NCBI RefSeq assembly: GCF_003967075.1
Contig: NZ_AP018664.1
Coordinates: 3,746,001 to 3,810,000, forward strand
DNA: 64,000 nucleotides
From: Sphingobium amiense
Lineage (GTDB): Bacteria > Pseudomonadota > Alphaproteobacteria > Sphingomonadales > Sphingomonadaceae
Direction of reading: 5' to 3'
Below, in pieces: positions 26,764 through 34,885 of the stretch (position 1 is the first letter of the stretch; every line of letters starts with the position of its first letter). The notes below the pieces were generated by a model. It ran no database searches and was not told the origin of the DNA. It saw only the letters and a program-made list of their open reading frames with translations. The position numbers and the translations under genes were made by a program.

Positions 26764-27239
26764 AGCAGCGCCCCCACATATTCGCCCGATCCGGGCCGGG
26801 CGAGATGTTCCCACTGCGTCAGCCACAGCGATACGAAGCGCCGCGCGACCGCGCCGCTGAGCGACGGCTGCTCGGCATTGGCGACGCTTTCGACCCAGAT
26901 GGTGCGGGCGCCCGCCAGCTTGCCCGCGATGAGGCATAGCAGCCCAGGCATGGCGCCGGTGGTAATCACGACATCGGGGCGGAGAGTGAAGGCGATCCGC
27001 AACGCCGTCGCGGCGCAACGCAGTGCATCGAGCGGCCGGTCGCGATTCGTGTCGCGCAGGATATGGACATTGTCGAGACCCTCACGCTCGGCAAGGCCGG
27101 GGTTGGTCGTCGCGAAGCAGACGTCGAACCGTTCCAGCATCGGGCGCAGAAGCATCATCTGTTCCCAGTGGCCGCCGCCCGATGCCACCGCCAGAACCTT
27201 GCGCTTCGATCCGCCTGCTCGATCCATCTTTCTCACCAA
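26760..27239 (-). CDS. Alg14/PssD-like membrane-anchoring glycosyltransferase subunit
   Basis: A 159-residue protein starting MVRKMDRAGGSKRKVLAVASGGGHWEQMM, where ASGGGHWEQ is the Gly-rich acceptor-side loop of the Alg14/PssD family. TTGAMPGLLCLIAGKLAGAR and IWVESVANAEQPSLSG complete the N-terminal half of a split GT-B enzyme. It pairs with the Alg13-like protein whose GTG overlaps its TGA by 4 bases. It is the first gene of the operon 27239-22717 (Alg14, Alg13, GH10, Wzy-like, GT2), so the promoter should lie in the 27240-27606 region. Confidence 0.87.
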   Translation of the reverse strand: MVRKMDRAGGSKRKVLAVASGGGHWEQMMLLRPMLERFDVCFATTNPGLAEREGLDNVHILRDTNRDRPLDALRCAATALRIAFTLRPDVVITTGAMPGLLCLIAGKLAGARTIWVESVANAEQPSLSGAVARRFVSLWLTQWEHLARPGSGEYVGALL

Positions 27240-27606
27240 AGAGGCCGGTCCGGGCCGCAGCCGATCAGATCCGGTATCCTCGTCATATCAACTCTTCTCC
27301 GAATCCTAAATGGCGCGGCTTCATTTCGCAAACGCACAAATGCAGGCGCTCAGGCAAATGATGCGCCTGTTCCTGCGCCAAGCGGCCCGCGAAGTCCAGA
27401 GGCGGACGCCATGCGGGGGCTGCCGTGCGCTCAACTGTCTGTCACTTTACGGGATGACAGCCGCAAAGCGCATCCACTTCGACCCCATTGCGGACTCATA
27501 AGCCGGTGTGACACAGCCTGCCGCATCGCCGAAAGGCTCTGCCACCATCCTGTTGCGTCACAGCATAGCCGTGCGCTACACGGCGAAGCGGAAGGAGCGA
27601 CTGCCG
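27240..27606. other. 367-bp divergent intergenic region
   Basis: It separates the minus-strand Alg14/Alg13/GH10 operon from a plus-strand acyltransferase. I see no convincing gene; a 63-codon plus-strand frame inside has no recognisable features. It holds a dyad CTGTCA-N10-TGACAG (27439-27460), a weak promoter-like pair for the plus strand (TTGCGT 27553-27558, CTACAC 27576-27581, 17-base spacer), and the AAGGAG ribosome-binding site of the acyltransferase (27592-27597). Confidence 0.55.
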
Positions 27607-28671
27607 ATGGTGATCAAGAGCCTGCAGGCGGGACGCGGCATCGCGGCGCTGGCTGTCGCGGTCTATCACACCTATCTGATTCTCTATCAGAAGACGGGCG
27701 TTCCGCAGTTCAGCGGCGTGGCGCAATTCGGCTATCTCGGCGTGCCATTTTTCTTCGTTCTGAGCGGCTTCATCATCGCGCTCGCCCATCATCGAGACAT
27801 CGGACAGCCTGCTGCCCTGCGCGATTATGCGTTCAAGCGGTTCGTGCGGGTCTATCCGCTCTACTGGTTCTTCTCGATCTTCTATGTCGGTGCCGCCGCC
27901 ATGGGGCTGGGCGATCCGGACTTTTCCTGGGCGCCGGCGCATCTGGTGGAAGATGTGCTGCTGGTCCATTTCACGCCCGATTTCGCCAGCCCGCCCCTGA
28001 AGGTCGCCTGGACGCTGTTCTTCGAAATCCAGTTCTACTTCTTCTTCGCGCTGGCCATCCTGTCGGCGCGGTTGGCATGGGTCGCCGCCGCAGCGTGGTT
28101 CGTGGGCCTGCTGTTCATCCCGGTCACCAACCGCTGGCTCGAAAATTTCCTCTCATACTGGAACCTCGCCTTCCTTTGCGGCATCGCGGCCTATGTCCTG
28201 TTTCGCCGCCTGCCCGCCCGATGGTGGTGGGTCTTTGTCGTAGCGGCCATCCTGTGCCTCGCCATCTGCTTCGCCCAGTTCAGCCCGCTCGAACTGCGCG
28301 GACGCCGCAATATCGGCATCGTTCCCGTAAGCATAGGCTTCGGCGCGCTGATGCTGGGCCTCGCCCTTTTCGAAAAGGAACGGAACGTCCATTACGGCCG
28401 CGTCATCATGCTGCTGGGAGATGGCTCCTACGCCCTCTATCTCGTGCATTCGGCCGTCATATCGGTCGCCGTGGCGCTTTATGTGAAGCTGCACTTCACC
28501 CGGATGATCCCGCCTTCAATCGCGTTTTTTGTGATACTGGCGGTGGCGGTCATCGGAGGCATCGTGGCGCATCTGGTGGTCGAGCGCCCCTTCATGGCAT
28601 GGGTGCGGCGGAATAGGCGACGGGGCAGGCAGAGCGAAGGCGCTCCCGCCTCCAGCCTCGGTAGCGCATGA
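27607..28671 (+). CDS. acyltransferase-3 family membrane protein 4
   Basis: A polytopic protein of about 354 residues. ATG 27607 is chosen because AAGGAG lies 9 bases upstream and the protein then begins directly with the family motif MVIKSLQAGRGIAALAVAVY; the catalytic-type His follows at once. GVPFFFVLSGFIIALAHHR and a terminal VAHLVVERPFMAWVRR complete the signature. The Arg-rich C-terminal tail (RRNRRRGRQ) should be cytosolic. It is transcribed alone, divergent from the Alg14 operon and convergent with the epimerase gene. It probably acylates a sugar of the polymer. Confidence 0.88.
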   Translation: MVIKSLQAGRGIAALAVAVYHTYLILYQKTGVPQFSGVAQFGYLGVPFFFVLSGFIIALAHHRDIGQPAALRDYAFKRFVRVYPLYWFFSIFYVGAAAMGLGDPDFSWAPAHLVEDVLLVHFTPDFASPPLKVAWTLFFEIQFYFFFALAILSARLAWVAAAAWFVGLLFIPVTNRWLENFLSYWNLAFLCGIAAYVLFRRLPARWWWVFVVAAILCLAICFAQFSPLELRGRRNIGIVPVSIGFGALMLGLALFEKERNVHYGRVIMLLGDGSYALYLVHSAVISVAVALYVKLHFTRMIPPSIAFFVILAVAVIGGIVAHLVVERPFMAWVRRNRRRGRQSEGAPASSLGSA

Positions 28672-28704
28672 TTAGGGGTCTGTGTTCGCGGGTCTGCATG
28701 CGCA

Positions 28705-29727
28705 CTATGACGCCGCGTAATAGTCCCTATACCAGCGAACAAAGCTTTTTACGCCCTGTGCGACCGGCGTTTCAGGCGCATAGCCGGTAAGGGCGCGCAG
28801 CAGGCTTGCGTCCGCCCAGGTTGCCGGAACGTCCCCTTTTTGCATTTCCATATAGTTCCGGATGGCGGGCTTCCCGCACTCCGATTCGATAGCGTCGATG
28901 AAGTCCGTCAGCTTCACCTTGTCGCTGTTACCGATGTTGACGACGCGCCAGGGTGCGACCGGACTCAAGGTGTCGCCATCCACCGGATGCCAATTCTGCC
29001 TCGCCTCGACGAGTGGGGGCGGCACGTCGATGAGCAGACGGATACCGCGAACCAGATCCTCCACATAAGTGAAATCGCGATACATCTCGCCATGATTGTA
29101 GACGTCGATGGGCTGACCTTCCAGAATGCCCTGGGTAAATTTGAAAAGCGCCATGTCCGGCCGCCCCCACGGGCCGTAGACCGTGAAGAAGCGGAACATC
29201 GTTACCGGCATTTTCCAGAGATGGGCGTAGCTGTGGCTCATCGCCTCATTCGCCTTCTTGGTCGCGGCGTAGAAGGTCAATGGCATGTCCGCCTTGTCCC
29301 GTTCTGCGTAGGGCATGTCGACATTGCCGCCGTAGACCGATGAGGTCGATGCCATGAGAAGATGGTTCACCCCGAGTTCCCGGGCGCATTCCATGACGTT
29401 GAAGGTGCCGACGATATTGGATTCCAGATAGGCCCGGGGATTATCCAGACTGTATCGCACACCCGCCTGCCCGGCGAGGTGGACGATTATCTCGGGCCGC
29501 TCGTCCTCGCATAATGCACGCAGCCGGTTCTGATCCTCAAGCAGACCTTCTTCCGCCCGAAACCGTGCGTGCTGGCCCAACAGTTCGTGCCGGCGACGTT
29601 TCAGTTCGACGTCATAATAGTCGGACACGCCATCATATCCGACGACATCGAACCCCTGCTGCAACAACAGCTCGCACAGGTGGAAGCCGATGAAGCCCGC
29701 CGAACCGGTAACGAAGATCTTTTTCAC
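28705..29727 (-). CDS. NAD-dependent epimerase, UDP-glucuronate 4-epimerase-like (LpsL/Cap1J group)
   Basis: A 340-residue extended SDR. It has MKKIFVTGSAGFIGFHLCELL with the Gly motif for NAD, HLAGQAGVRYSLDNPRAY, the catalytic region ASTSSVYGGN with FYAATKKANE (Y-x-x-x-K), and RFFTVYGPWGRPDMALFKF. The QAGVRYS and YGPWGRPDMA stretches are characteristic of UDP-glucuronate 4-epimerases, which make UDP-galacturonate for surface glycans. With the UDP-glucose dehydrogenase at 48402 it would complete UDP-Glc to UDP-GlcA to UDP-GalA. It is 118 bases downstream of a Wzy-like gene on the same strand. Another UDP-sugar epimerase activity cannot be excluded. Confidence 0.88.
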   Translation of the reverse strand: MKKIFVTGSAGFIGFHLCELLLQQGFDVVGYDGVSDYYDVELKRRRHELLGQHARFRAEEGLLEDQNRLRALCEDERPEIIVHLAGQAGVRYSLDNPRAYLESNIVGTFNVMECARELGVNHLLMASTSSVYGGNVDMPYAERDKADMPLTFYAATKKANEAMSHSYAHLWKMPVTMFRFFTVYGPWGRPDMALFKFTQGILEGQPIDVYNHGEMYRDFTYVEDLVRGIRLLIDVPPPLVEARQNWHPVDGDTLSPVAPWRVVNIGNSDKVKLTDFIDAIESECGKPAIRNYMEMQKGDVPATWADASLLRALTGYAPETPVAQGVKSFVRWYRDYYAAS

Positions 29728-29845
29728 CCGACATGCTCCTTTTCGTCGCTTTTGCCGATCCGCGCGTTCCGCGGCGTTTCAGCAAAGTCCCCGGCTCAAG
29801 GGGAAGAAACATAGGGCAGGCGATCTAAGATTTGCTGAACTTGTT

Positions 29846-31216
29846 TCACCGCTCTCGCGTATGCTGGAAGATGTCGTCCGACGCGCCATCCCGCGCATTG
29901 GTGACGGAGGCTCGCGCTCCCCGCCCCGGAGCGCCGATGCGCTGCGCTGCCCGGCCATCTATTCCCGGCAGTGCTGCAACCGCAACGAACATCACCCAGA
30001 TGAAATTATTATAAAGCATCGTGGTCTGTTCGGTGACGTTCACCAGAAGGAAAAACGCCATGAAGACGATGTCGAATGTCGAAAGGCGATCGTTGAGTTT
30101 GGCGAAATTGTCCGCCGCCCTGACGAAAAGATAAAGGAGACTGCCAATGGTCAATATGACCCCGATGATCCCCGTATTGAGCCAGGTTTGAAGAAGACCG
30201 TTATGCGCATGGGGAGGAACATAGTCATACATGTTCCAGTTGATCGACCCAACTCCCTGCGGGGACGCGAAAAAGGCCTCGTAGCCATAGCCCGTCCACC
30301 AGTGATGCCCAGCATTGATGGCTCGCCACACACCGGCCCAGATGGAGGTTCTTCCTGTCAGGGTCGCATCCTTGCCGAGCACGGCATAGGTCGAGTCGTC
30401 GGAAAGAAAAGTCAGCCCGAAGCTGCCGACGAAAAGCAGGGCCACGATCAGGCCCGCTATGGTGCTGAGCCAGAAAAGGCCAGCGCCGCGCAATGAGACA
30501 AGAATATAATATATGATGAGGCAAAGGGCGGCCGAGCCGATCGCGGTTCCCGACGTTGAAGCCGCCACGCCCAACATTGAAGCGCCCAACACAGTATAGG
30601 AAAGCGCTTTGGGCCGTGTCTGAAGCAGGGCCAGGCCGGCAATCAGGCCGATGACGAGAGTTCGTCCCGCGCCGTTCTTCTGCAGGAAGAGGCCGGGTAT
30701 CGCGGGATAGAATTTGTCATGCGGCATCCCCAGACTGGGGACGACGATGGCCGACAGAAGCTGGACCACCACGATGCCGATCGCGGTAAAGCCGATTACG
30801 CGGACCAGCCCGCTTCTGCCGAGGCGGGTGACGAGCGCCGCGCTGAAAAATGCGCACATCAGCAAAAGCGCAAACCGCCGGCCGGTTGTGGCGGGAGAAA
30901 GGGACCAGAGCAACGAAACGGCCGAGAACAGGATAGGTATCCACAGAGGCCCGATTCGCTTGATCGCTTTGAAGAAAGCGAAGGGCATCCTGTACATGAT
31001 CCACAGCGTGTAGAGATATGCCGGGATATAGAGGGCCGTTACACCGAAAGAGACGTCTCCGTCCACGCGATCCATGGCGGCGCCGGTCGTGGAAACGAAC
31101 AATTTGGACAGCCCGCCGGAAGCAAGGGCCAATATAATGCATATGGTTATGAGTTCGGCCGTCGAGACTTGCGAGGGTTGGCGTCCCTTCTGCTCGTATA
31201 TCGTCAAGTCATTCGC
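29846..31216 (-). CDS. O-antigen polymerase/ligase-like membrane protein (Wzy-like) 4
   Basis: A polytopic protein of about 456 residues starting at ATG 31216 (MANDLTIYEQKGRQ) with GGGAG about 11 bases upstream. Family features are LWSLSPATTGRRFALLLMCA, KNGAGRTLVIGLIAG, TLTGRTSIWAGVWRAI and WWTGYGYEAFF, the order seen in the O-antigen ligase superfamily. It has about 11 TM segments and a long polar C-terminus. It lies 87 bases downstream of a GH10 gene, repeating the arrangement at 26287-23668. It probably polymerises the repeat whose uronic acid is made by the downstream epimerase, but that link is inference. Confidence 0.87.
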   Translation of the reverse strand, partial: ANDLTIYEQKGRQPSQVSTAELITICIILALASGGLSKLFVSTTGAAMDRVDGDVSFGVTALYIPAYLYTLWIMYRMPFAFFKAIKRIGPLWIPILFSAVSLLWSLSPATTGRRFALLLMCAFFSAALVTRLGRSGLVRVIGFTAIGIVVVQLLSAIVVPSLGMPHDKFYPAIPGLFLQKNGAGRTLVIGLIAGLALLQTRPKALSYTVLGASMLGVAASTSGTAIGSAALCLIIYYILVSLRGAGLFWLSTIAGLIVALLFVGSFGLTFLSDDSTYAVLGKDATLTGRTSIWAGVWRAINAGHHWWTGYGYEAFFASPQGVGSINWNMYDYVPPHAHNGLLQTWLNTGIIGVILTIGSLLYLFVRAADNFAKLNDRLSTFDIVFMAFFLLVNVTEQTTMLYNNFIWVMFVAVAALPGIDGRAAQRIGAPGRGARASVTNARDGASDDIFQHTRER

Positions 31217-31303
31217 CATCGAGTCAGGTCTCCCGGCTGTTCCCAGCGCACTGCCGTCACGGTCTTTCACGACCGGATGTCGCGATGCAAGGGTCAAGCG
31301 CTG

Positions 31304-32497
31304 TCAGCCGCTCAGCGTCCGCACGCGCCGCGTCTTTAGCGCGTCGGCAAGGGCGGTATACATCGGTTTTTGCGCCAATGTGTCATCCAGCGGCAGACAT
31401 CTCGATTTCGGCAGCCACAGGGTGGGCCGCTCCGCGTTCAGCCATGTATACCGGTCCGACAATCCAAAACACATGAACCATTGAAGCTGGGGGTAAGACA
31501 GTACCAGATCTGCGAAGCGGGCGGTCAGGTCAGCGACATCCAGATCGCGCTGTTCCTGATCGAGGGGGCCGTTCCAGTCTGCGACATCGAACTCATTCAC
31601 ACTGAACTTCAGGCCAAGATCGCGAATCCGGTCCAGAAATGGACGGAATATTTTTGCGTTGAACGGATATCCGTAGCGCCTGAAATGCGCCTGAAATCCC
31701 ACGCCGTCTATCGGCACTCCGCGCTTCAGAAGCCGCTCCAGCAGTTCGAGCATCGCTTTGCGACGCGCCTGAGAGACAGGATGATCTGTTTCCAGTCCGT
31801 AATCTGTCAGTAACAGCGTCGCTGCAGGGTCCGCTTTACGGGCCGCCTGAAAAGCCAGATCAATATAATGCTCGCCAAACGCCTGTAGCCATATGGAATT
31901 ACGCAGACCATCTGACCGTCCGTCGGTCGGCTGGATGGCCTCATTCACGACGTCCCAACTGCCGATCCGGCCTCGGAACCGGGACATGACATATGTCACA
32001 TGGTCCGTGATGAGCCGCTCGTCGGACGATTTGGCGAGCAGAGGCGCAACCCACTTTGGATCGCCCTTGTGCCAGACAAGGGTGTGGCCGTGGACGCGCA
32101 TCCGGGCGCGCGATGCCCACGCGACCATCTTCTCCGCGCGGGGAAAATCATATTTACCCGGCACCGGTTCAACGACCCGCCGCTTCAATTCATTCATGGG
32201 AGCAAACAGGTCGCAATTGCGCTGGATTGCAGCGAGATAGGCTGCGTCGTTAAACGACCCGTCGCTGGCAAAAACGCCGACGGGCAGGTCGGTGCGGCTC
32301 CCCAATTCTGCAAGGCCTGGACCTGTCGGGATCGCGTCACCATCCAATTTCGCGGGGGAACGCACTTCGCTGGAATGGGCCAGCGTCGCCATCATCGCGG
32401 CGCCCGCTCCCGCGATAATGGACCGGCGGCTTGCCAAAGCGGAAAGGTCTGCGAAGCCCAAAAACCTGTCTCCATCACGCAGTGCAAAAATCTTCAC
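31304..32497 (-). CDS. GH10-family glycoside hydrolase, Tat-type signal, copy 2
   Basis: A protein of about 397 residues. GTG 32497 (KIFALRDGDRFLGFADL) is chosen because AAAGGTG lies just upstream and because frames further upstream are unrelated. A twin-arginine-like stretch SRRSIIAGAGAAMMATLAH (about residues 24-45) suggests Tat export, with an unusually long N-region. GH10 marks are CDLFAPMNELKRRVVEP, VHGHTLVWHKG, GSWDVVNEAIQ (acid/base Glu) and LKFSVNEFDVAD (nucleophile Glu, where family members more often read TELD). It is followed by a Wzy-like gene. It is paralogous in role to the protein at 25211 but clearly diverged. Activity on the locus's polymer is inferred. Confidence 0.88.
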   Translation of the reverse strand: MKIFALRDGDRFLGFADLSALASRRSIIAGAGAAMMATLAHSSEVRSPAKLDGDAIPTGPGLAELGSRTDLPVGVFASDGSFNDAAYLAAIQRNCDLFAPMNELKRRVVEPVPGKYDFPRAEKMVAWASRARMRVHGHTLVWHKGDPKWVAPLLAKSSDERLITDHVTYVMSRFRGRIGSWDVVNEAIQPTDGRSDGLRNSIWLQAFGEHYIDLAFQAARKADPAATLLLTDYGLETDHPVSQARRKAMLELLERLLKRGVPIDGVGFQAHFRRYGYPFNAKIFRPFLDRIRDLGLKFSVNEFDVADWNGPLDQEQRDLDVADLTARFADLVLSYPQLQWFMCFGLSDRYTWLNAERPTLWLPKSRCLPLDDTLAQKPMYTALADALKTRRVRTLSG

Positions 32498-32614
32498 TTT
32501 GCACCTTTCGCGCTTGCGGCATACAATGACGCAGGACAGCAGAAAGCTCAAGGCGGATGAAGGCCATGATTGTCGCGGTGCAGTTATCCTGATCAGGCGC
32601 AGAATGTTGGGGGA

Positions 32615-33712
32615 ATGACGTTGGGACCGATTCTGTGCGTGTGCACCCGATATTCGCTGGGCGGCGCGCCGATGAACGCGAAGATGCTGGCGGAGCAGTT
32701 TCGCCTGCGCGGCTATGACGCGCAGGCGTGGTATATGATGAATGTCGCGAGCGAGACCGATCATAGCGACGGGGTGCGCATCCTGCATGACCGCCCGCCC
32801 GCGCCGATTCTCTGGCCGAGCATGTTGTCGAATTTCCACCGGGATGTCCAAAGGGCGCGGCCATTTGCCATGATCGGCTTTCACCCGCTCGCCAATGTCG
32901 CCAGTGCGATTGCTTCGCGCTCTGCCGGCGCCCGGTTCGTAGGGACACAGCGCAATCCGGCGGACAGCCAGACTCCTTTGCTGGCGAAGGCTGAAAAATG
33001 GCTGGGAAGCCGGGATTTCTACCATGCCAACATCGCGGTCAGCCGATCTGTCGCTGAAAGCTACGGCGACTATCCTGCCTCCTATCGCGCCAAGATGGCG
33101 GTGGTGCACAACGCCTTGCCGCCCCTGCCGCCCATTACCGAAACAAAGGCGGAAGCACGAATCGCGTTGGGGCTGCCGACGGAGGATTTCCTGCTCGGCA
33201 GTCTGGGCAGGCTTGCCGATCAGAAAAATGTGGAATTCCTGATCGACGTCCTTGCGTTGCTTCCGGCAGGGATGCTGGCCATCGCCGGTGAAGGGCCGAA
33301 CGAAGCAGCGATACGGGAAAAGATTTCCGCGCTGGGGCTGGATGCGCGTGTCAGGATGATGGGGCCACTGACCGGGCGCGACGTGCCCCTATTCTATACG
33401 GCCTTGGACAGTTTCCTGATGCCGTCGCGGTTCGAAGGATTTGGGCGGACGCTGGTCGAGGCCATGTCGCATGGCACCCGGACCATCGCGCATGACCTGC
33501 CCGTCCTTCGGGAAGTGTCAAAGGGAGCGGCGGCGCTTCTTCCGATCGACGCACAGTGCTGGGCCGATGCGATCATGGAGGTCCAGAACGCTCCGGAATC
33601 CCGGATGGCAGCATGGGCGGCAGAAAGCCGGGCCGTGGCGCAAAGCTACACGCTCGACGCCATGGTCGAATCCTATCTCAAGATTCTCGGATTGCCTGCC
33701 CGATCCGCCTGA
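32615..33712 (+). CDS. GT4-family glycosyltransferase 3
   Basis: A GT-B enzyme of about 365 residues starting at ATG 32615 (MTLGPILCVCTRYSLGGAP) with GGGGG just upstream. The donor domain shows LLGSLGRLADQKNVEFLIDV, LAIAGEGPNEAAI and FLMPSRFEGFGRTLVEAMSHG with the two acidic GT4 residues. It transfers a sugar from a nucleotide donor on the cytosolic side. It stands alone on the plus strand, 117 bases from the divergent GH10 gene and convergent with another GT4 gene 36 bases beyond its end. The donor sugar is unknown. Confidence 0.9.
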   Translation: MTLGPILCVCTRYSLGGAPMNAKMLAEQFRLRGYDAQAWYMMNVASETDHSDGVRILHDRPPAPILWPSMLSNFHRDVQRARPFAMIGFHPLANVASAIASRSAGARFVGTQRNPADSQTPLLAKAEKWLGSRDFYHANIAVSRSVAESYGDYPASYRAKMAVVHNALPPLPPITETKAEARIALGLPTEDFLLGSLGRLADQKNVEFLIDVLALLPAGMLAIAGEGPNEAAIREKISALGLDARVRMMGPLTGRDVPLFYTALDSFLMPSRFEGFGRTLVEAMSHGTRTIAHDLPVLREVSKGAAALLPIDAQCWADAIMEVQNAPESRMAAWAAESRAVAQSYTLDAMVESYLKILGLPARSA

Positions 33713-33748
33713 CCTGTGGAAACGCTATGGCCGTAGAGCGTCCGCGGC

Positions 33749-34885
33749 CTAGGCCTCTCCCAGAAGCACCGGCAGATAGTGCCGCAGGCTTGCTTCCGCG
33801 GTAAAATCCAAGCCTCGACGGCGCAGCCGCTCGCGATCGGGAGGGTTGTCGAGAACGGTCTGGATGGCGGCGGCCAGAGCATCGACATCGTCCACCGGGA
33901 ATAGTTCGCCATAAGCGCCATCGGCCAATGTTTCGCGCGGCCCCACCAGACAGTTGGCGGCAATGGGGGGCGATCCGCATGCCAGCGCTTCGATGAGCAC
34001 ATTGCCAAGCCCCTCGTAGCGTGACGGCATGAGGAACATGGTCGCGTGCGCCATGAAGGCGTAGGGGTTGGGGGTCTTGCCGGCGAGCTGGATGTAGTCG
34101 GCAGCTCCCAGCGCAGTGATCTGCGCCTGAAGTTGATCCCGTAACGGCCCGTCCCCGACGATGAGCATGCGGATGGAACGATGGCGTGCTACTTGCGCGA
34201 CCGCCGCAACGGCAACGTCGAAGCCTTTCTGGTCCGCGAGCCGTCCCACGGCGACGGCGCAGGGGATTGTGGTGTCGGCGAGCCAGGGATGCGGCGCGGC
34301 TTCGTTCGACAGGGCAAGCACGCGGTCATCGACGCAGGGGTTGATATTGATCGGCACGATCCTGTCTTTAGGAACATGGGCCAGCCTGGACAGATCGTCG
34401 ACCATGTCATGTGCGATCGCGATCACTGCATCGGCGCGAGGATAGAAGAAGCGCGCGATACGATAGCCCAGACGCGTGGCCCGGTGCGGCGAGCTTTTCA
34501 TGGCGATGGACGGGTAAAGCGCCTCTCGGACGATCAGCCGGGTCTGGTCGCGCCGCCCGCTCAGCAGAACTGCACTCACCGCGATGATGTTGGGAACAAC
34601 CTCCGTCGCTATGACGACATCGGGTTTGTTCTCCTTGATGAAGCGGGCAAAGGCGCGGCTGGCCGTCAGCAGTCGCCGGGCGGGGAGTTGATGGACATGA
34701 ACCTTGTCCCGCACGATCCGGTCGAACATGCCCTTGGACTGCAGGGTGACGAGGTGAACTTCCAGATCATGGCCTGACTCGGCTGTCGCGTTGGCGAGCT
34801 TCAGCATGATTTTCTGCGCGCCTCCGCCATCGAGCTGTCGGACGAAGAAACAGATTTTGCGGCGGGGTGCGGATACGCTGGTCAT
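33749..34885 (-). CDS. GT4-family glycosyltransferase 4
   Basis: A protein of about 378 residues starting at ATG 34885 (MTSVSAPRRKICFFVRQLDG), with AAGGA upstream and an ATGA overlap with the flippase stop codon. ARQLDGGGAQ-type acceptor loop (QLDGGGAQKIMLKLA) and donor motifs AVGRLADQKGFDVAVAAV, LIVGDGPLRDQLQ and MPSRYEGLGNVLIEALACG identify GT4. It is the last gene of the tightly coupled operon acyltransferase-flippase-glycosyltransferase (37598 to 33749) and should build the repeat that this flippase moves. Sugar specificity is unknown. Confidence 0.92.
   Translation of the reverse strand: MTSVSAPRRKICFFVRQLDGGGAQKIMLKLANATAESGHDLEVHLVTLQSKGMFDRIVRDKVHVHQLPARRLLTASRAFARFIKENKPDVVIATEVVPNIIAVSAVLLSGRRDQTRLIVREALYPSIAMKSSPHRATRLGYRIARFFYPRADAVIAIAHDMVDDLSRLAHVPKDRIVPININPCVDDRVLALSNEAAPHPWLADTTIPCAVAVGRLADQKGFDVAVAAVAQVARHRSIRMLIVGDGPLRDQLQAQITALGAADYIQLAGKTPNPYAFMAHATMFLMPSRYEGLGNVLIEALACGSPPIAANCLVGPRETLADGAYGELFPVDDVDALAAAIQTVLDNPPDRERLRRRGLDFTAEASLRHYLPVLLGEA

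Noticed and set aside
27310..27501. A 63-codon plus-strand frame in the 27.2-27.6 kb gap
   Set aside because: It has no ribosome-binding site or recognisable motif and lies where promoters for both flanking genes are expected.
32498..33109. Upstream extension of the second GH10 frame to 33109
   Set aside because: The extra residues are antisense to the plus-strand GT4 gene and unrelated to GH10; a GTG with a ribosome-binding site at 32497 explains the true start.
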